Below are positions 1-9,400 of a DNA stretch of 64,000 bases, piece after piece (within the stretch, counting starts at the first letter, position 1; each line of letters starts with the position of its first letter). A program made the translations under genes and the position numbers. The notes below the pieces were generated by a model that worked only from the letters and a program-made list of their open reading frames with translations, was not told where the DNA came from and made no database searches. Location: positions 544,897-608,896 of the forward strand of contig JAHCAY010000002.1 of assembly GCA_019634575.1 (NCBI GenBank). Direction: 5' to 3'. This DNA comes from Candidatus Didemnitutus sp. GTDB taxonomy: Bacteria > Verrucomicrobiota > Verrucomicrobiia > Opitutales > Opitutaceae.

Positions 1-983
1 CAGCGGAAGGTGTAGGGGTCGGTGCCGGGGAGGGTGAAGAAATCGGCGTGCTCGCCTTGGTCGCCGCCGCTGACACCGGTCATGGCGCGAACACGGCGGA
101 AGCCGACGCCTTCGTCGGTCTGCTTGCCGTATTCGAAATCGGCGAGGATTTCGGTCGTCTTCGTCGGGCGGAAGCTGAAGGCCGGGGAGATGAACGCGTG
201 GTTGGACTTGTTGTATTGCGTGTAGTCGCCGCGATCTTCGAGCGCGCCGGTGACACGGTAGTTGAAGTCCCACGTCGGACTGATCGGGCCGGTGGTGTCG
301 AGCGTCAGGCGCTTGAAGTCGTAGCTGCCGAGCGAGAGGCCGACTTCGGAGGACTGCTTGGCCTGCGGAGTCTTCGGGATGTAGTTAACGATACCGCCGA
401 ATTCGCCGATGCCGTAGAGCAACGCGGTGGGGCCGAACGCGACTTCGACGCGGCCGATGTTGATCGAGTCGGTCGAGTTCTGGCGGCGGAAACCGTCGCG
501 CAGCACGGCGTCGGTGATGTAGCCGCGGATCTTGTAGGAGGTGGCCGTCTTGCTGGCAGTCGCGCCTTCGGGGTTGTTCACGCCGCCGGGGCCTTGGTAG
601 GCGCCGCCGGGCGTGCCCTGGTCGTTCTGCGACTGGAGCTGGATGGCGGAGGTGAAGGAGAGGGCTTTGCGGAGGTCGTTCGCGCCGGTGTCGCGGACGA
701 ATTTTTCCGTGATGACCGCGATGGGCATCGGCAGGTCCTTGATGGACTCGTTCAGGCGCGTGCCGGTCGTGGCGTTGGTGGCCTTGTAGCCATTGTCCTT
801 GTCCGTGGTCACCTTGAAGGGAGACAGCACGTAGGCTTCGTCTTTGTCTTTCTCGGGCGCGGCGGCGGTTTCACCGGCCGGCGCGGGTGGCGTCGATTGG
901 GCATTGGCCAGAGGCCAGAGGCCGAGCAGCGCGATGCCGGCCGCTACGCCGGCGCGAATCGCAGAGGGGGATGCGAGGTGCAT
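1..983 (-). CDS. TonB-dependent outer-membrane receptor, N-terminal part (runs off the window)
   Basis: Read on the minus strand from the ATG at 983, an uninterrupted frame of 327 codons reaches the window edge, so the C-terminal barrel is missing. Residues 1 to about 26 form a signal peptide ending near an ANA cleavage site. A plug domain follows, with LPMPIAVITEKFVRDTG, then IRGYITDAVLRDGFRRQ, then INIGRVEVAFGPTALLYG and a GGIVNYIPKTP segment, all typical of TonB receptor plugs. The protein would import a large ligand, probably a glycan or siderophore, across the outer membrane with TonB energy. It is divergent from a LacI-type regulator, which suggests local control. The family call is firm; the substrate cannot be read from the sequence. 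Confidence 0.88.
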   Translation of the reverse strand, partial: MHLASPSAIRAGVAAGIALLGLWPLANAQSTPPAPAGETAAAPEKDKDEAYVLSPFKVTTDKDNGYKATNATTGTRLNESIKDLPMPIAVITEKFVRDTGANDLRKALSFTSAIQLQSQNDQGTPGGAYQGPGGVNNPEGATASKTATSYKIRGYITDAVLRDGFRRQNSTDSINIGRVEVAFGPTALLYGIGEFGGIVNYIPKTPQAKQSSEVGLSLGSYDFKRLTLDTTGPISPTWDFNYRVTGALEDRGDYTQYNKSNHAFISPAFSFRPTKTTEILADFEYGKQTDEGVGFRRVRAMTGVSGGDQGEHADFFTLPGTDPYTFR

Positions 984-1374
984 TGGGGATCGTCTTGGGT
1001 TTGGGTGCTACCCCGAAACCGAAACGTATCGAAACGGAGCCGCGCAGGGCGGCGCTGCCTGAAACGAGGGGTCTTGGGGTTTGGTAGAGTTACAGCCGAC
1101 GCAGCTAGGGAGATCGCCGCGCTTGCTAGCAGAAATCTTCTTTCTGGTGCATCGCTTGTCAAACGTAGTGTGCATTGACATGTGCACAAACAAATCGAAC
1201 TACTTACTAATTGCTTCTAATTACAAGACAGATGCTTCCTATTTGGTTTTTTTAAACAAAAACGCCAAATTTCCGGCTTAAATAAATTTTGGTGCACTCA
1301 TTGGTTCTTGCTTCATGCACCAAATCGGACTTTGTGTGCCGGGCTGTCCCGAACCGCGCCCCGTCCCCCGCCCC
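984..1374. promoter_or_regulatory. Divergent intergenic region between TonB receptor and LacI regulator
   Basis: This 391-base gap holds no convincing gene and has a clearly AT-rich stretch from about 1180 to 1290 in otherwise GC-rich DNA. TTGACA hexamers occur on the plus strand at 1175-1180 and on the minus strand at 1163-1158, but neither has a strong -10 partner. Promoters for both flanking genes must lie here. The dyad at 1288-1324 is listed separately. Confidence 0.5.
1288..1324. promoter_or_regulatory. Inverted repeat TTTGGTGCA-N19-TGCACCAAA, candidate LacI-family operator
   Basis: The arms at 1288-1296 and 1316-1324 are perfect 9-base inverted repeats separated by 19 bases, 51 to 87 bases upstream of the LacI-type start codon. 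A third near-copy of the half-site, TCTGGTGCA, lies at 1143-1151 on the receptor side. The pattern suggests autoregulation of the LacI protein and control of the divergent receptor. Binding is inferred from position only. Confidence 0.5.
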
Positions 1375-2445
1375 ATGGCTAAGATCAGTCACGCCGTCAT
1401 CGCGAAAAAGCTGAACATCTCGCGCGCCACGGTCACCCGCAGCCTCGCAAATCATCCGGCGATCAGCGCGGAAACCCGCGCCCGCGTCATCGCGACCGCC
1501 GACGAGCTCGGCTACCGTCCCAGCCCCGGCCGCGCGATGCGCAACCGCGGTCGCGGCGCGCGCCGCCTCACGATCGGCGTGCTCATCGGCCTCGAGGTGC
1601 AGCCGGAAAAAGCGGTCCTCACCACCTATCCGCACATTCTCAAGGGCATTCGCGAGCGCGCGGAGATCGAGCGCGTGCATATCGACGTGCACTATCGCGC
1701 GCCCGTCGCGTTCCACCCCGAGGCTTCGCCCGTCGAATTCTCGCGGCTCATCCGCCAGGGCGACTGGCGCGGCGCCATTCTCATCTACCCATTCGAGGAG
1801 CCCGCCGTCGAAACCATCGCGAGCAAAATTTCCACCGTCGGCGTCCTCGAAAGCTACAACTGCCCCGGCGTCGACGTGATCGACACCGACGACGCGCTCG
1901 CCGTCTGCTCGCTCACCGACACCCTGCGCGCCGCCGGCCATCGGCGGATCGGCTTCCTCTCGTGGGATTATCAGGTCGGCGGACACTGGATCGCGCGACG
2001 CTTCAGCGGCTACATCGAATCGCTCTTCCTCAACGACCTCGAATTCAACGCCGACTGGGTGCTCAACGTCCGCCCGACCACCGGCCGCGTGCCGCGCGCG
2101 CAATTGGCCGACGTCGTCGCCCGCTTCGTGCGCGAGCAACAGGTCACTGCCTGGGTCTGCGCCGCGGACCACCAAGCCTACCAACTCATCCAAGACCTGC
2201 CGACGCGCGGCATCCGTGTGCCCGAGGACTGCTCCGTCACCGGCTTCGACGGCCTCGAACCGCCCAACGGCCTGCCGCGCGTCACCTCGATGCGCGTGCC
2301 GCACGAACACATCGGCGCGTCCGCGCTCTCACGCTTGATCAGCCGCATCCAGCACCCGACCTCGCCGCGGAGAAAAATCCTCGTCGAGGCGCAACTCGTC
2401 AACGGCGTCACCGTCGGCGCACCGCTGGTCGCGGCGATCCGGTGA
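1375..2445 (+). CDS. LacI-family transcriptional regulator
   Basis: A 356-residue DNA-binding regulator. The N-terminus carries the LacI helix-turn-helix (VIAKKLNISRATVTRSLANH) followed by the hinge-like VIATADELGYRPSP. The rest is a periplasmic-binding-protein-like effector domain ending with CSVTGFDGLEPPNGLPRVTSM, which matches the LacI C-terminal subdomain. The frame is open from 1315, but the ATG at 1375 puts the HTH at the usual position and was chosen. It is divergent from the TonB receptor gene and probably controls it in response to a sugar. The effector is unknown. Confidence 0.9.
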   Translation: MAKISHAVIAKKLNISRATVTRSLANHPAISAETRARVIATADELGYRPSPGRAMRNRGRGARRLTIGVLIGLEVQPEKAVLTTYPHILKGIRERAEIERVHIDVHYRAPVAFHPEASPVEFSRLIRQGDWRGAILIYPFEEPAVETIASKISTVGVLESYNCPGVDVIDTDDALAVCSLTDTLRAAGHRRIGFLSWDYQVGGHWIARRFSGYIESLFLNDLEFNADWVLNVRPTTGRVPRAQLADVVARFVREQQVTAWVCAADHQAYQLIQDLPTRGIRVPEDCSVTGFDGLEPPNGLPRVTSMRVPHEHIGASALSRLISRIQHPTSPRRKILVEAQLVNGVTVGAPLVAAIR

Positions 2446-2590
2446 TCCGACCGGATCGACCGCGCCGCGAGTCGCCCGATCTTCCGCTCGGGCAAGCCAG
2501 CCCGCAACTCCGGTAGTTGCCGTCCACGACGACTGGCAACTCAACCGCGTGCATGTCCGCCGTTTTTTGGGTTGGCAGGCTTTCATGTAT

Positions 2591-2602
2591 GTGCATATAC
2601 AC
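2591..2602. promoter_or_regulatory. MarR operator candidate, copy 1 (GTGCATATACAC)
   Basis: This near-palindrome ends six bases before the marR-type start codon at 2608. A perfect version, GTGCATATGCAC, recurs at the start of the next gene (3089-3100). A repressor site shared by the regulator and its target operon is the simplest reading. Confidence 0.6.
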
Positions 2603-2607
2603 TTCTC

Positions 2608-3048
2608 ATGCCCAAGGAGCTCGATCTTTCCCGCACCGAAAACTGCGTCTGCCTCAATCTACGCTGGGTGGCGCGAGCCGTGACGAAGTGCTACGACGCC
2701 GAGATACGGCGCCACGGCCTGCGTCCCACACAGACGTCCATCCTGCTCGCGTTGAAGTCCAGAGAGGCGTGGAGCATGGCCGATCTGAGCGACTGGCTCG
2801 GGATGGACCGGACGACGCTCGTGCGAAATCTGCAACCGCTGCAACGCGACGGCTTGGTGAACACCAATGGCGGCGGGCGCGGCGCGCGCGTAGAAGTATC
2901 GATCAGCGCCAAAGGCCGCCAAAAGGTCGAGGAAGCACTGCCGGCCTGGCGCGCCGCGCAGAAGGCGGCGATCAAGACGCTCGGCGAGCAGCGCTGGAGG
3001 GCGATTCTCTCCGACCTCGACACCGCCGCCCTCGCGCTCGGGAAATAA
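2608..3048 (+). CDS. MarR-family transcriptional regulator
   Basis: A 146-residue winged-helix protein. GLRPTQTSILLALKSREAW, then MADLSDWLGMDRTTLVRNLQPLQRDGLV and a basic wing with GGRGARVEVSIS match the MarR fold. The frame opens at 2572, but the ATG at 2608 gives a standard N-terminus and leaves the palindrome at 2591-2602 as an operator. It is followed 46 bases later by an SDR and RND-efflux operon. MarR proteins next to RND pumps usually repress them and release on binding toxic aromatic compounds; that role is inferred here. Confidence 0.88.
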   Translation: MPKELDLSRTENCVCLNLRWVARAVTKCYDAEIRRHGLRPTQTSILLALKSREAWSMADLSDWLGMDRTTLVRNLQPLQRDGLVNTNGGGRGARVEVSISAKGRQKVEEALPAWRAAQKAAIKTLGEQRWRAILSDLDTAALALGK

Positions 3049-3088
3049 TTTCGAAGCAAATCCAATCAAAACAACTCGGCCCTCAGTA

Positions 3089-3100
3089 GTGCATATGCAC
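3089..3100. promoter_or_regulatory. MarR operator candidate, copy 2 (GTGCATATGCAC), over the SDR start
   Basis: A perfect 12-base palindrome containing both possible start codons of the SDR gene (GTG at 3089, ATG at 3095). It matches 11 of 12 bases of the element before the marR-type gene. A repressor bound here would block transcription into the efflux operon. Confidence 0.6.
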
Positions 3101-3886
3101 ATCCCATCATCGAACCCTACCTGGGTTCTCATCACCGGCGCCTCGAGCGGATTCGGTGAGGAGTTCGCCCGCCAATACGCCACACAAGGCCACTCGCTGG
3201 TCCTCGTCGCCCGCCGCCTCGACCGCCTGCAAGCGCTGGCCGAAACGCTCCGTCAGGAGCACGGCATCGAAGTCGTCGTCGAGCAGGTCGACCTCTCAGA
3301 CATCGCCGCGATCGGCCGCCTGCACGAACGGCTCCGCGCCCGCGGCATCGCGATCGACGTTCTGATCAACAACGCCGGCCACGGCCTGCAAGGCGCGTTT
3401 GCCGACACTCCCCTCGCCTCCGCGCTGGCGATGATCCAGTTGGACATCGCGAGCCTGACCGCCGTGACCCACGTCTTCGCGCAAGACATGCGCAAGCGGC
3501 GTCGGGGCTCGATTCTGCTCGTGGCGAGCCTCCTCGCCTATCAGGGCGTGGAGAACTTCGCCGTCTACGCGGCCGCGAAAGCCTACGTGCTCCGCCTCGG
3601 CGAAGCGCTGCACCGCGAGTTCAAGCGCGACGGCGTCACGGTCACTACGCTCTGCCCGGGCGCCTCGGAGACCGGCTTTGCTCAGGCCGCGCGGATGAAA
3701 ATCACGCCGATGCTGAAGCCGATGCTGATGAAACCCGCGCCCGTCGTGCGGGCCGGCATCCGCGCGCTGCGAGCCGGGCGCATGAGCGTTGTCCCCGGTT
3801 TCGCCAACAAATTCCTCGTCGCGTTCACCTGGGCCACTCCGCGCTGGCTGCACCAAGCCGCCATGTCGCAGGCGATGAACGGATGA
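3095..3886 (+). CDS. Short-chain dehydrogenase/reductase (classical SDR)
   Basis: A 263-residue cytoplasmic oxidoreductase. The dinucleotide-binding TGASSGFG motif is near residue 14, NNAGHG follows near 90, and the catalytic Tyr-Lys pair is in YAAAKAYV. The ARR after beta-strand 2 suggests NADPH preference. The start may be ATG 3095 or GTG 3089; both lie inside the operator-like palindrome. It is the first gene of an operon with three efflux genes and overlaps the next gene as ATGA. SDRs in RND operons may modify the exported compound, but the substrate is unknown. Confidence 0.85.
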   Translation: MHIPSSNPTWVLITGASSGFGEEFARQYATQGHSLVLVARRLDRLQALAETLRQEHGIEVVVEQVDLSDIAAIGRLHERLRARGIAIDVLINNAGHGLQGAFADTPLASALAMIQLDIASLTAVTHVFAQDMRKRRRGSILLVASLLAYQGVENFAVYAAAKAYVLRLGEALHREFKRDGVTVTTLCPGASETGFAQAARMKITPMLKPMLMKPAPVVRAGIRALRAGRMSVVPGFANKFLVAFTWATPRWLHQAAMSQAMNG

Positions 3887-5316
3887 ATCCCCGCCCTCGC
3901 TCCATGAACACCTCCTTTCCCACTCTCACCCTCGTCCTCGCCACAGGCGGGCTGGCCGGCTGCTCTCTGCCCGCGGTCGGACCTGATTACCGCCGCCCGG
4001 AGACTCCGGTCGCGGCGAGCTATCAAGACGCGTCTGCCGCGACGACCAATCCGCTCGCCAAGGACTGGTGGCGTGAATTCGGCGACGCGGAACTCGACCG
4101 CACCATCGCGAAGGCCCTAGCCGAAAACCAAAGTCTCCAAGCCGCGCTGGCTCGCGTCGAACAAGCCCGCGCACTCACCGGCGAAGCGCGCTCCGTGTTC
4201 CTCCCGACGGTCGGCGCGGTCGGAATGGCGACGCGCGAGCAAACCTCCGAGACGACGACCAACCGTTTTCCCAACGGCCTCACGACCACCTATCGCCTGC
4301 CGCTCACGCTCTCGTGGGAACTCGATCTGTTCGGTCGCGTGCGACGGCTCAACGAAGGCGCGCGCGCCAATCATCTCGCGACGCAGGAGGTCGCCGATGC
4401 CACCCGCCTTGAGGTCGCGGCGGAAACTGCTTCGACCTACTTCGCGCTCACGGCCACCGACGAAGAAACGCGAATCGTCGCGCACACGCTGGAGCTGCAA
4501 AGGGAAATGCTCTCGCTCGTCGAAGCGCGACGCGACGCCGGCCGCGCGAGCGATCTCGCGCTCGAGCAAGCGCGACTGGCCGTCTCCTCCTCGGAGGCCG
4601 ATCTCGCCGCCGTCGCGAATCGCCGCGCCGCGCTGAAAAACGGCTTGGCCATTCTGCTGGGGCAAGCCGCACCCGCATTCGAGATCGACGAACGCGCGCC
4701 GCTCCGGGGCGCACTCCCCGTCATCCCTGTTGGTCTGCCGAGCGAACTGCTGCGTCGCCGTCCCGATCTCGCGGCCGCAGAGAGCGGCTTGAAAGCGGCC
4801 AACGCTCAAGTCGGCGTGGCCAAAGCCGCATTCTTCCCGTCGATCTCCCTGACCGGTTCGGCCGGCGCGGCGAGCGCCGAAATCGACAGCCTTTTCCAGC
4901 GCGACAGCCGCGCATGGTCGATCGGCCCGAGCGTCTACCTGCCGCTTTTCCAAGGCGGACGAAACCGCGCCGCCTACCGACGCAGCCAGGCCGCCTTCGA
5001 GGAGGCGGCGGCGGGTTTTCGGCAGAGCATTCTCGCCGCAATGCGCGAAGTGCAGGACGCGCTGACCGCCTCGCAGCGCCTCTCCGCGCAGGCCGATGCC
5101 GTCGCACGCGCCGTCGTCAGCGCCCGCCGCGTCCGCGAACTCGCCGAAACTCGTTATCTCGCGGGAGCGACGAGCTACCTCGAAGTGATCGATGCGCAGC
5201 GCAACGCCCTCGCCGTCGAGCGCAGTGCCACCGCGCTGGCCGGCCAACGCTGGGTCACGCACGTCACCCTCATCCGCGCCCTCGGCGGCGGATGGGAAGC
5301 GCCGGCCGCACTCTGA
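3883..5316 (+). CDS. RND efflux outer-membrane factor lipoprotein (NodT/OprM-type)
   Basis: A 477-residue TolC-fold lipoprotein. A signal peptide ends in the lipobox LAGC, and the mature start is followed by VGPDYRRPETPV, the N-terminal signature of NodT-family factors. Two OEP repeats follow, including LTLSWELDLFGRVRRLNEGA and RRRPDLAAAESGLKAANAQVGVAKAAFFPSIS (cited as separate short matches). The start overlaps the SDR stop (ATGA), with a possible alternative ATG at 3904. It would form the outer-membrane channel for the adaptor and pump encoded just downstream. Confidence 0.92.
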   Translation: MNPRPRSMNTSFPTLTLVLATGGLAGCSLPAVGPDYRRPETPVAASYQDASAATTNPLAKDWWREFGDAELDRTIAKALAENQSLQAALARVEQARALTGEARSVFLPTVGAVGMATREQTSETTTNRFPNGLTTTYRLPLTLSWELDLFGRVRRLNEGARANHLATQEVADATRLEVAAETASTYFALTATDEETRIVAHTLELQREMLSLVEARRDAGRASDLALEQARLAVSSSEADLAAVANRRAALKNGLAILLGQAAPAFEIDERAPLRGALPVIPVGLPSELLRRRPDLAAAESGLKAANAQVGVAKAAFFPSISLTGSAGAASAEIDSLFQRDSRAWSIGPSVYLPLFQGGRNRAAYRRSQAAFEEAAAGFRQSILAAMREVQDALTASQRLSAQADAVARAVVSARRVRELAETRYLAGATSYLEVIDAQRNALAVERSATALAGQRWVTHVTLIRALGGGWEAPAAL

Positions 5317-5354
5317 TCCGAAATCCCACTCACCAAATCCATTCAACTTCATCC

Positions 5355-6437
5355 ATGAATTTTCGCCTCCATTTCCAGGTCTTCGCTCTAGCCGGCGCCG
5401 TCGGCACAGCTAGCCTCGCCTTGCTCGGTTGCAGCCGCAGCGAGGTGAAACCCAATGCCAACGCGCCGCGCGTCGTGCGGGCCGTCCAAGTGGACGCCTC
5501 CCGGCAGATCGCGCACGAAACCACGAGCTACACCGGCGTCGTCCGCGCGCGCACCGAGAGCAATCTCGGCTTCCGCGTCGCCGGAAAAATCGCCGAGCGA
5601 CTTGTGAACGCCGGCGACGCCGTCAAAAAAGGCCAGCCGCTGCTGAAGCTCGACCCGACCGACTACGAGCTCGCGCTGCAAGCCGCACGCGCCGTCCACC
5701 AACAGGCCGCCCTCGAACTCGAACGCGTCCGCGTGCTCGTGGAAAAGCGCGCCGAATCGCGCGACGCCCTCGAGCGAGCGAGCGCCGCCGCGGAAACCAG
5801 CGCCGCGCAGACCGCGCAAATCGCGAATCAGGCGAGCTACACAACCTTGTTCGCGGATGCGGATGGCGTCGTGATGTCCACTTTGGCCGAGCCAGGTCAA
5901 GTCGTGGCGGCCGGCCAACCCGTGCTCGTGCTCGCGAAGAACGGTCTGCGCGAAGCCGCGGTGGATATTCCCGAGAGTTCGCTGGACCGCATCAGTGGCG
6001 CAAAAGCCACCGCCCAGCTCTACCTCAACGCGGCGCTGAACGTGCCGGCGACGTTCCGCGAAATCTCCGGCGTGGCCGACCCCGTGGCCCGCACCTACCA
6101 AGCGCGCTACGTTCTGGATGGCGACGCGGCGCGCTTTCCACTTGGCGCAACGATTACGGTTCGCATCTCCACGGCCAAAGACGCTGCTCAACCTACGCTG
6201 GAGATTCCGCTGGGCAGCTTGCTTGATCGCGGTGACGGCGCGTCGGTGTGGGTCATCGACCCGAAAACGTCGGCCGTTGCGAAGCGATCCGTCACCATCG
6301 CGAAGCTGGGCGAGGAAACCGCCTCGATCAGCGGCGGACTTCAGCCAGGCGAAACGATTGTCGGACTTGGTGCCCAACTCCTGCAAGCGGGTGACGTGGT
6401 GCGGGCTGAAAAGCTTTCCGTGAAGGACGCCCGATGA
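5355..6437 (+). CDS. RND efflux periplasmic adaptor (membrane fusion protein, HlyD/AcrA-type)
   Basis: A 360-residue lipoprotein adaptor. The ATG at 5355 opens a signal peptide ending with LALLGC, the expected lipobox; the frame is open much further upstream but only as a shadow of the preceding gene. A lipoyl-like domain (FRVAGKIAERLVNAGDAVKKG), an alpha-helical hairpin rich in Ala and Glu, and the second half-lipoyl segment (ADADGVVMSTLAEPGQVV) appear in order. The gene begins 38 bases after the outer-membrane factor and its stop overlaps the pump start (ATGA), so the three proteins form one tripartite pump. Confidence 0.92.
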   Translation: MNFRLHFQVFALAGAVGTASLALLGCSRSEVKPNANAPRVVRAVQVDASRQIAHETTSYTGVVRARTESNLGFRVAGKIAERLVNAGDAVKKGQPLLKLDPTDYELALQAARAVHQQAALELERVRVLVEKRAESRDALERASAAAETSAAQTAQIANQASYTTLFADADGVVMSTLAEPGQVVAAGQPVLVLAKNGLREAAVDIPESSLDRISGAKATAQLYLNAALNVPATFREISGVADPVARTYQARYVLDGDAARFPLGATITVRISTAKDAAQPTLEIPLGSLLDRGDGASVWVIDPKTSAVAKRSVTIAKLGEETASISGGLQPGETIVGLGAQLLQAGDVVRAEKLSVKDAR

Positions 6438-9400
6438 ACCGCTTCAATCTCTCGGCCTTAGCCGTCAAGGAGCGGGCCATCACGCTGTTTTTCCTCATCG
6501 CGATCGCTGCTGCGGGAGTGCTGGCTTTCAGCCGTCTCGGACGCGCGGAAGATCCAACCTTCGTCGTGAAAATCATGACTGTGACCGCGGTCTGGCCCGG
6601 CGCCACCGCCGAGGAAATGCAGAACCAGGTCGCAGATCGGTTGGAGAAACGACTCCAGGAGCTCGAGCACTACGACCGCACGGAGACGTCGGCTCGCCCC
6701 GGGCTGATGACGATGAAGGTCTATCTCAAGGACAGCACCCCGCCGAAGGAGGTGCCGGAGGATTTCTATCAGGTGCGCAAAAAGCTCGGCGATGAAGCGC
6801 GCTTCCTGCCACGCGGCGTGCTCGGCCCCATCTTCAACGACGAATACAACGACGTCTATTTCTCGCTCTACGCCCTCAATGCCCCCGACTTGCCGCACCG
6901 CGATCTGGTGCAAGATGCCGAGCGTCTTCGCCAGCGGCTGACCCATGTGCCCGGCGTGCAGAAGGTGAAGATCATGGGCGAGCAAAACCAGAAAATCTTC
7001 GTCGAAATCTCGTATCAACGGCTCGCGACGCTCGGGCTCGGCGCCCAGGCGTTGTTCAGCGCGATCGCGAATCACAACGACGTCACTCCTTCGGGTTTTG
7101 TGGAGGCCGACGGTCCGCGGGTTTATCTTCGGCTCGACGGCGCCATCACCGACATCGATTCGGTGCGTTCGATTCCTCTGCCGGTGCCGGGCAAAACGTT
7201 GACGGTCGGCGATGTCGCCGAGGTGCGCCGCGGCTACGAAGACCCGCCTGCGTTCCGGATCCGCGAAGCGGGCGAACCGGCGTTGCTTCTCGGCGTGGTG
7301 ATGCACAAACGCTACAATGGACTCACGTTGGGCAAGGACCTCGCGGCTGAAGTTCGCCAGCTTCAGGCTGAGCTGCCGGTCGGGATCACACTCACGCAGA
7401 TTTCCGATCAGGGATCGGTCATCAAGGCGGCGATCAGCGAATTCATGGTGAAATTCTTCGCGGCGCTCGGTGTCGTGATTTTGGTCAGTCTCCTCACGCT
7501 CGGTTTCCGTGTCGGCATCGTGGTGGCCGCCGCTGTGCCGCTGACATTGGGCGCTGTTTTCCTGATCATGCTCGTGACCGGACGTGATTTCGACCGGATC
7601 ACGTTAGGCGCGCTCATTCTCTCGCTCGGCCTGCTCGTGGACGACGCGATCATCGCAATCGAGACCATGGTCGTGAAGATGGAGGAGGGATGGGATCGGG
7701 TGAAAGCAGCTGGCTACGCTTGGACCTCGACCGCAGCGCCGATGCTCACGGGCACCTTGGTCACGATTGCCGGATTTCTACCGGTCGGTTTCGCGCGCTC
7801 CACGGCCGGCGAATACGCCGGAAACATTTTCTGGATCGTCGCTTTCTCTCTGCTGGTGTCGTGGTTCGTGGCCGTGATCTTCACGCCCTACCTGGGCGTG
7901 AAGCTCCTGCCGAACATCCCGGCCAAGGCGCACGGGCATCAATCGATCTACGGCACGAAGAACTACGAACGATTCCGTCGGCTCATCCGGACTTGCGTGG
8001 ACTACAAGTGGGTGACGCTGGGCGTTACGATCGGCCTGTTCGGGGCCTCTGTCGCCGGTATGGCAATCGTGAAGAAGCAGTTCTTCCCCAATTCGGACCG
8101 GACCGAGCTGACGCTGGAAATCAACCTCCCGGCAGGCTCCGCGTTCTCCGCGACCGAGCAGACGGTTCGCCGGATTGAGAAAGCCATGATGGCTCTGCCC
8201 GAGGCGAAGCGCGTGACGAGCTACATTGGCGAAGGCGCGCCGCGCTTTTACATGTCCCTCAATTCGGAGCTGCCGAATCCGGCTTTCGCCCAAGTGGTGG
8301 TGCAAACGGAGAACCCGAAGCAACGCGACGTCCTCAAGCGCAAGATTCGCGAATTGGTCGCCGAGGGAAGCTTCCCGGAAGCCCGCGTGCGTGTGACGCA
8401 GTTTCTGTTCGGGCCGCCGGTCCCGTATCCCGTGCTTTTTCGCGTGACGGGCGATAACCTCGACGAAATCCGCCGCATCGCGAACGACGTGAGGCTGGTG
8501 ATGGAGAAAAACCCGCATCTGCGGGACGTGCATCTTGACTGGGGGGAGAAGACTCCGGTGCTGCATCTCGCTTTCGATGAGGAGCGGCTGCACCTCGTGG
8601 GGCTGAATCCGCAGAGCGCAGCCCTGCAGCTTCAGGCGATCCTGCAAGGCGCGACGGTTTCCCAGGTCCGCAGCGGCAATCGCGTCGTCGATGTCCAGGT
8701 GAGGAGTCCGAAGCTCGAGCGCGACGGTCTCGACGCGATCGGCGACGTCGTCCTTCGCAACGAACAAGGTCGCTCCATCCCGCTCCGCCAAATCGCACGG
8801 CTCGAAACCCGGATGGAGGACGCCGTGTTGAAGCGCTACAACCGCGAGCTCTATATCGCCGTGCAGGGTGACGTGATTGACGGACAGCAGCCGCCGGACG
8901 TGACCGCCGAGGTCTTGCCGCAGCTCGCGGCGATCAAGGCCTCTCTGCCGGACGGATACCGGATCGATACGGGCGGTTCGGTGGAAGAGAGCGCGAAAGC
9001 CAACAAAGCCCTCGTGCTTCTGTTTCCGATCATGATCCTCATCACGCTCGCCTTGATCATGCTTCAGGTGCGCTCGTTCTCGGCCATGTTCATGGCCTTC
9101 GCCACGGGGCCGTTGGGATTGGTCGGTGCCGTTCCGACTCTGCTGATTTTTCATCAGGCGTTCGGATTCAACGCGATCCTCGGGCTGATCGGTCTTTCAG
9201 GTATTCTGATTCGCAACACACTCATCCTGGTCGATCAGATCCAGCACGACAAAGCGGCGGGCCTGTCCGACTACGAGGCCATCATCGAATCGACCGTGAG
9301 ACGCGCCCGCCCGGTCGTGCTCACGGCCGTGGCTGCCATGCTGGCCTTCATCCCGCTGACGCACTCGTCGTTCTGGGGCTCGCTGGCCTACGTGCTGATC

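Noticed and set aside
1252..2310. Long minus-strand open frame opposite the LacI gene
   Set aside because: It mirrors the LacI-type gene, has no domain, and arises from high GC at third positions. The same applies to long antisense frames at 7778-9154, 19695-21239, 24880-26529, 30715-33243 and 41891-43834.
2446..2470. GATCCG-AC-CGGATC hairpin after the LacI gene as terminator
   Set aside because: The loop is only two bases and no T run follows.
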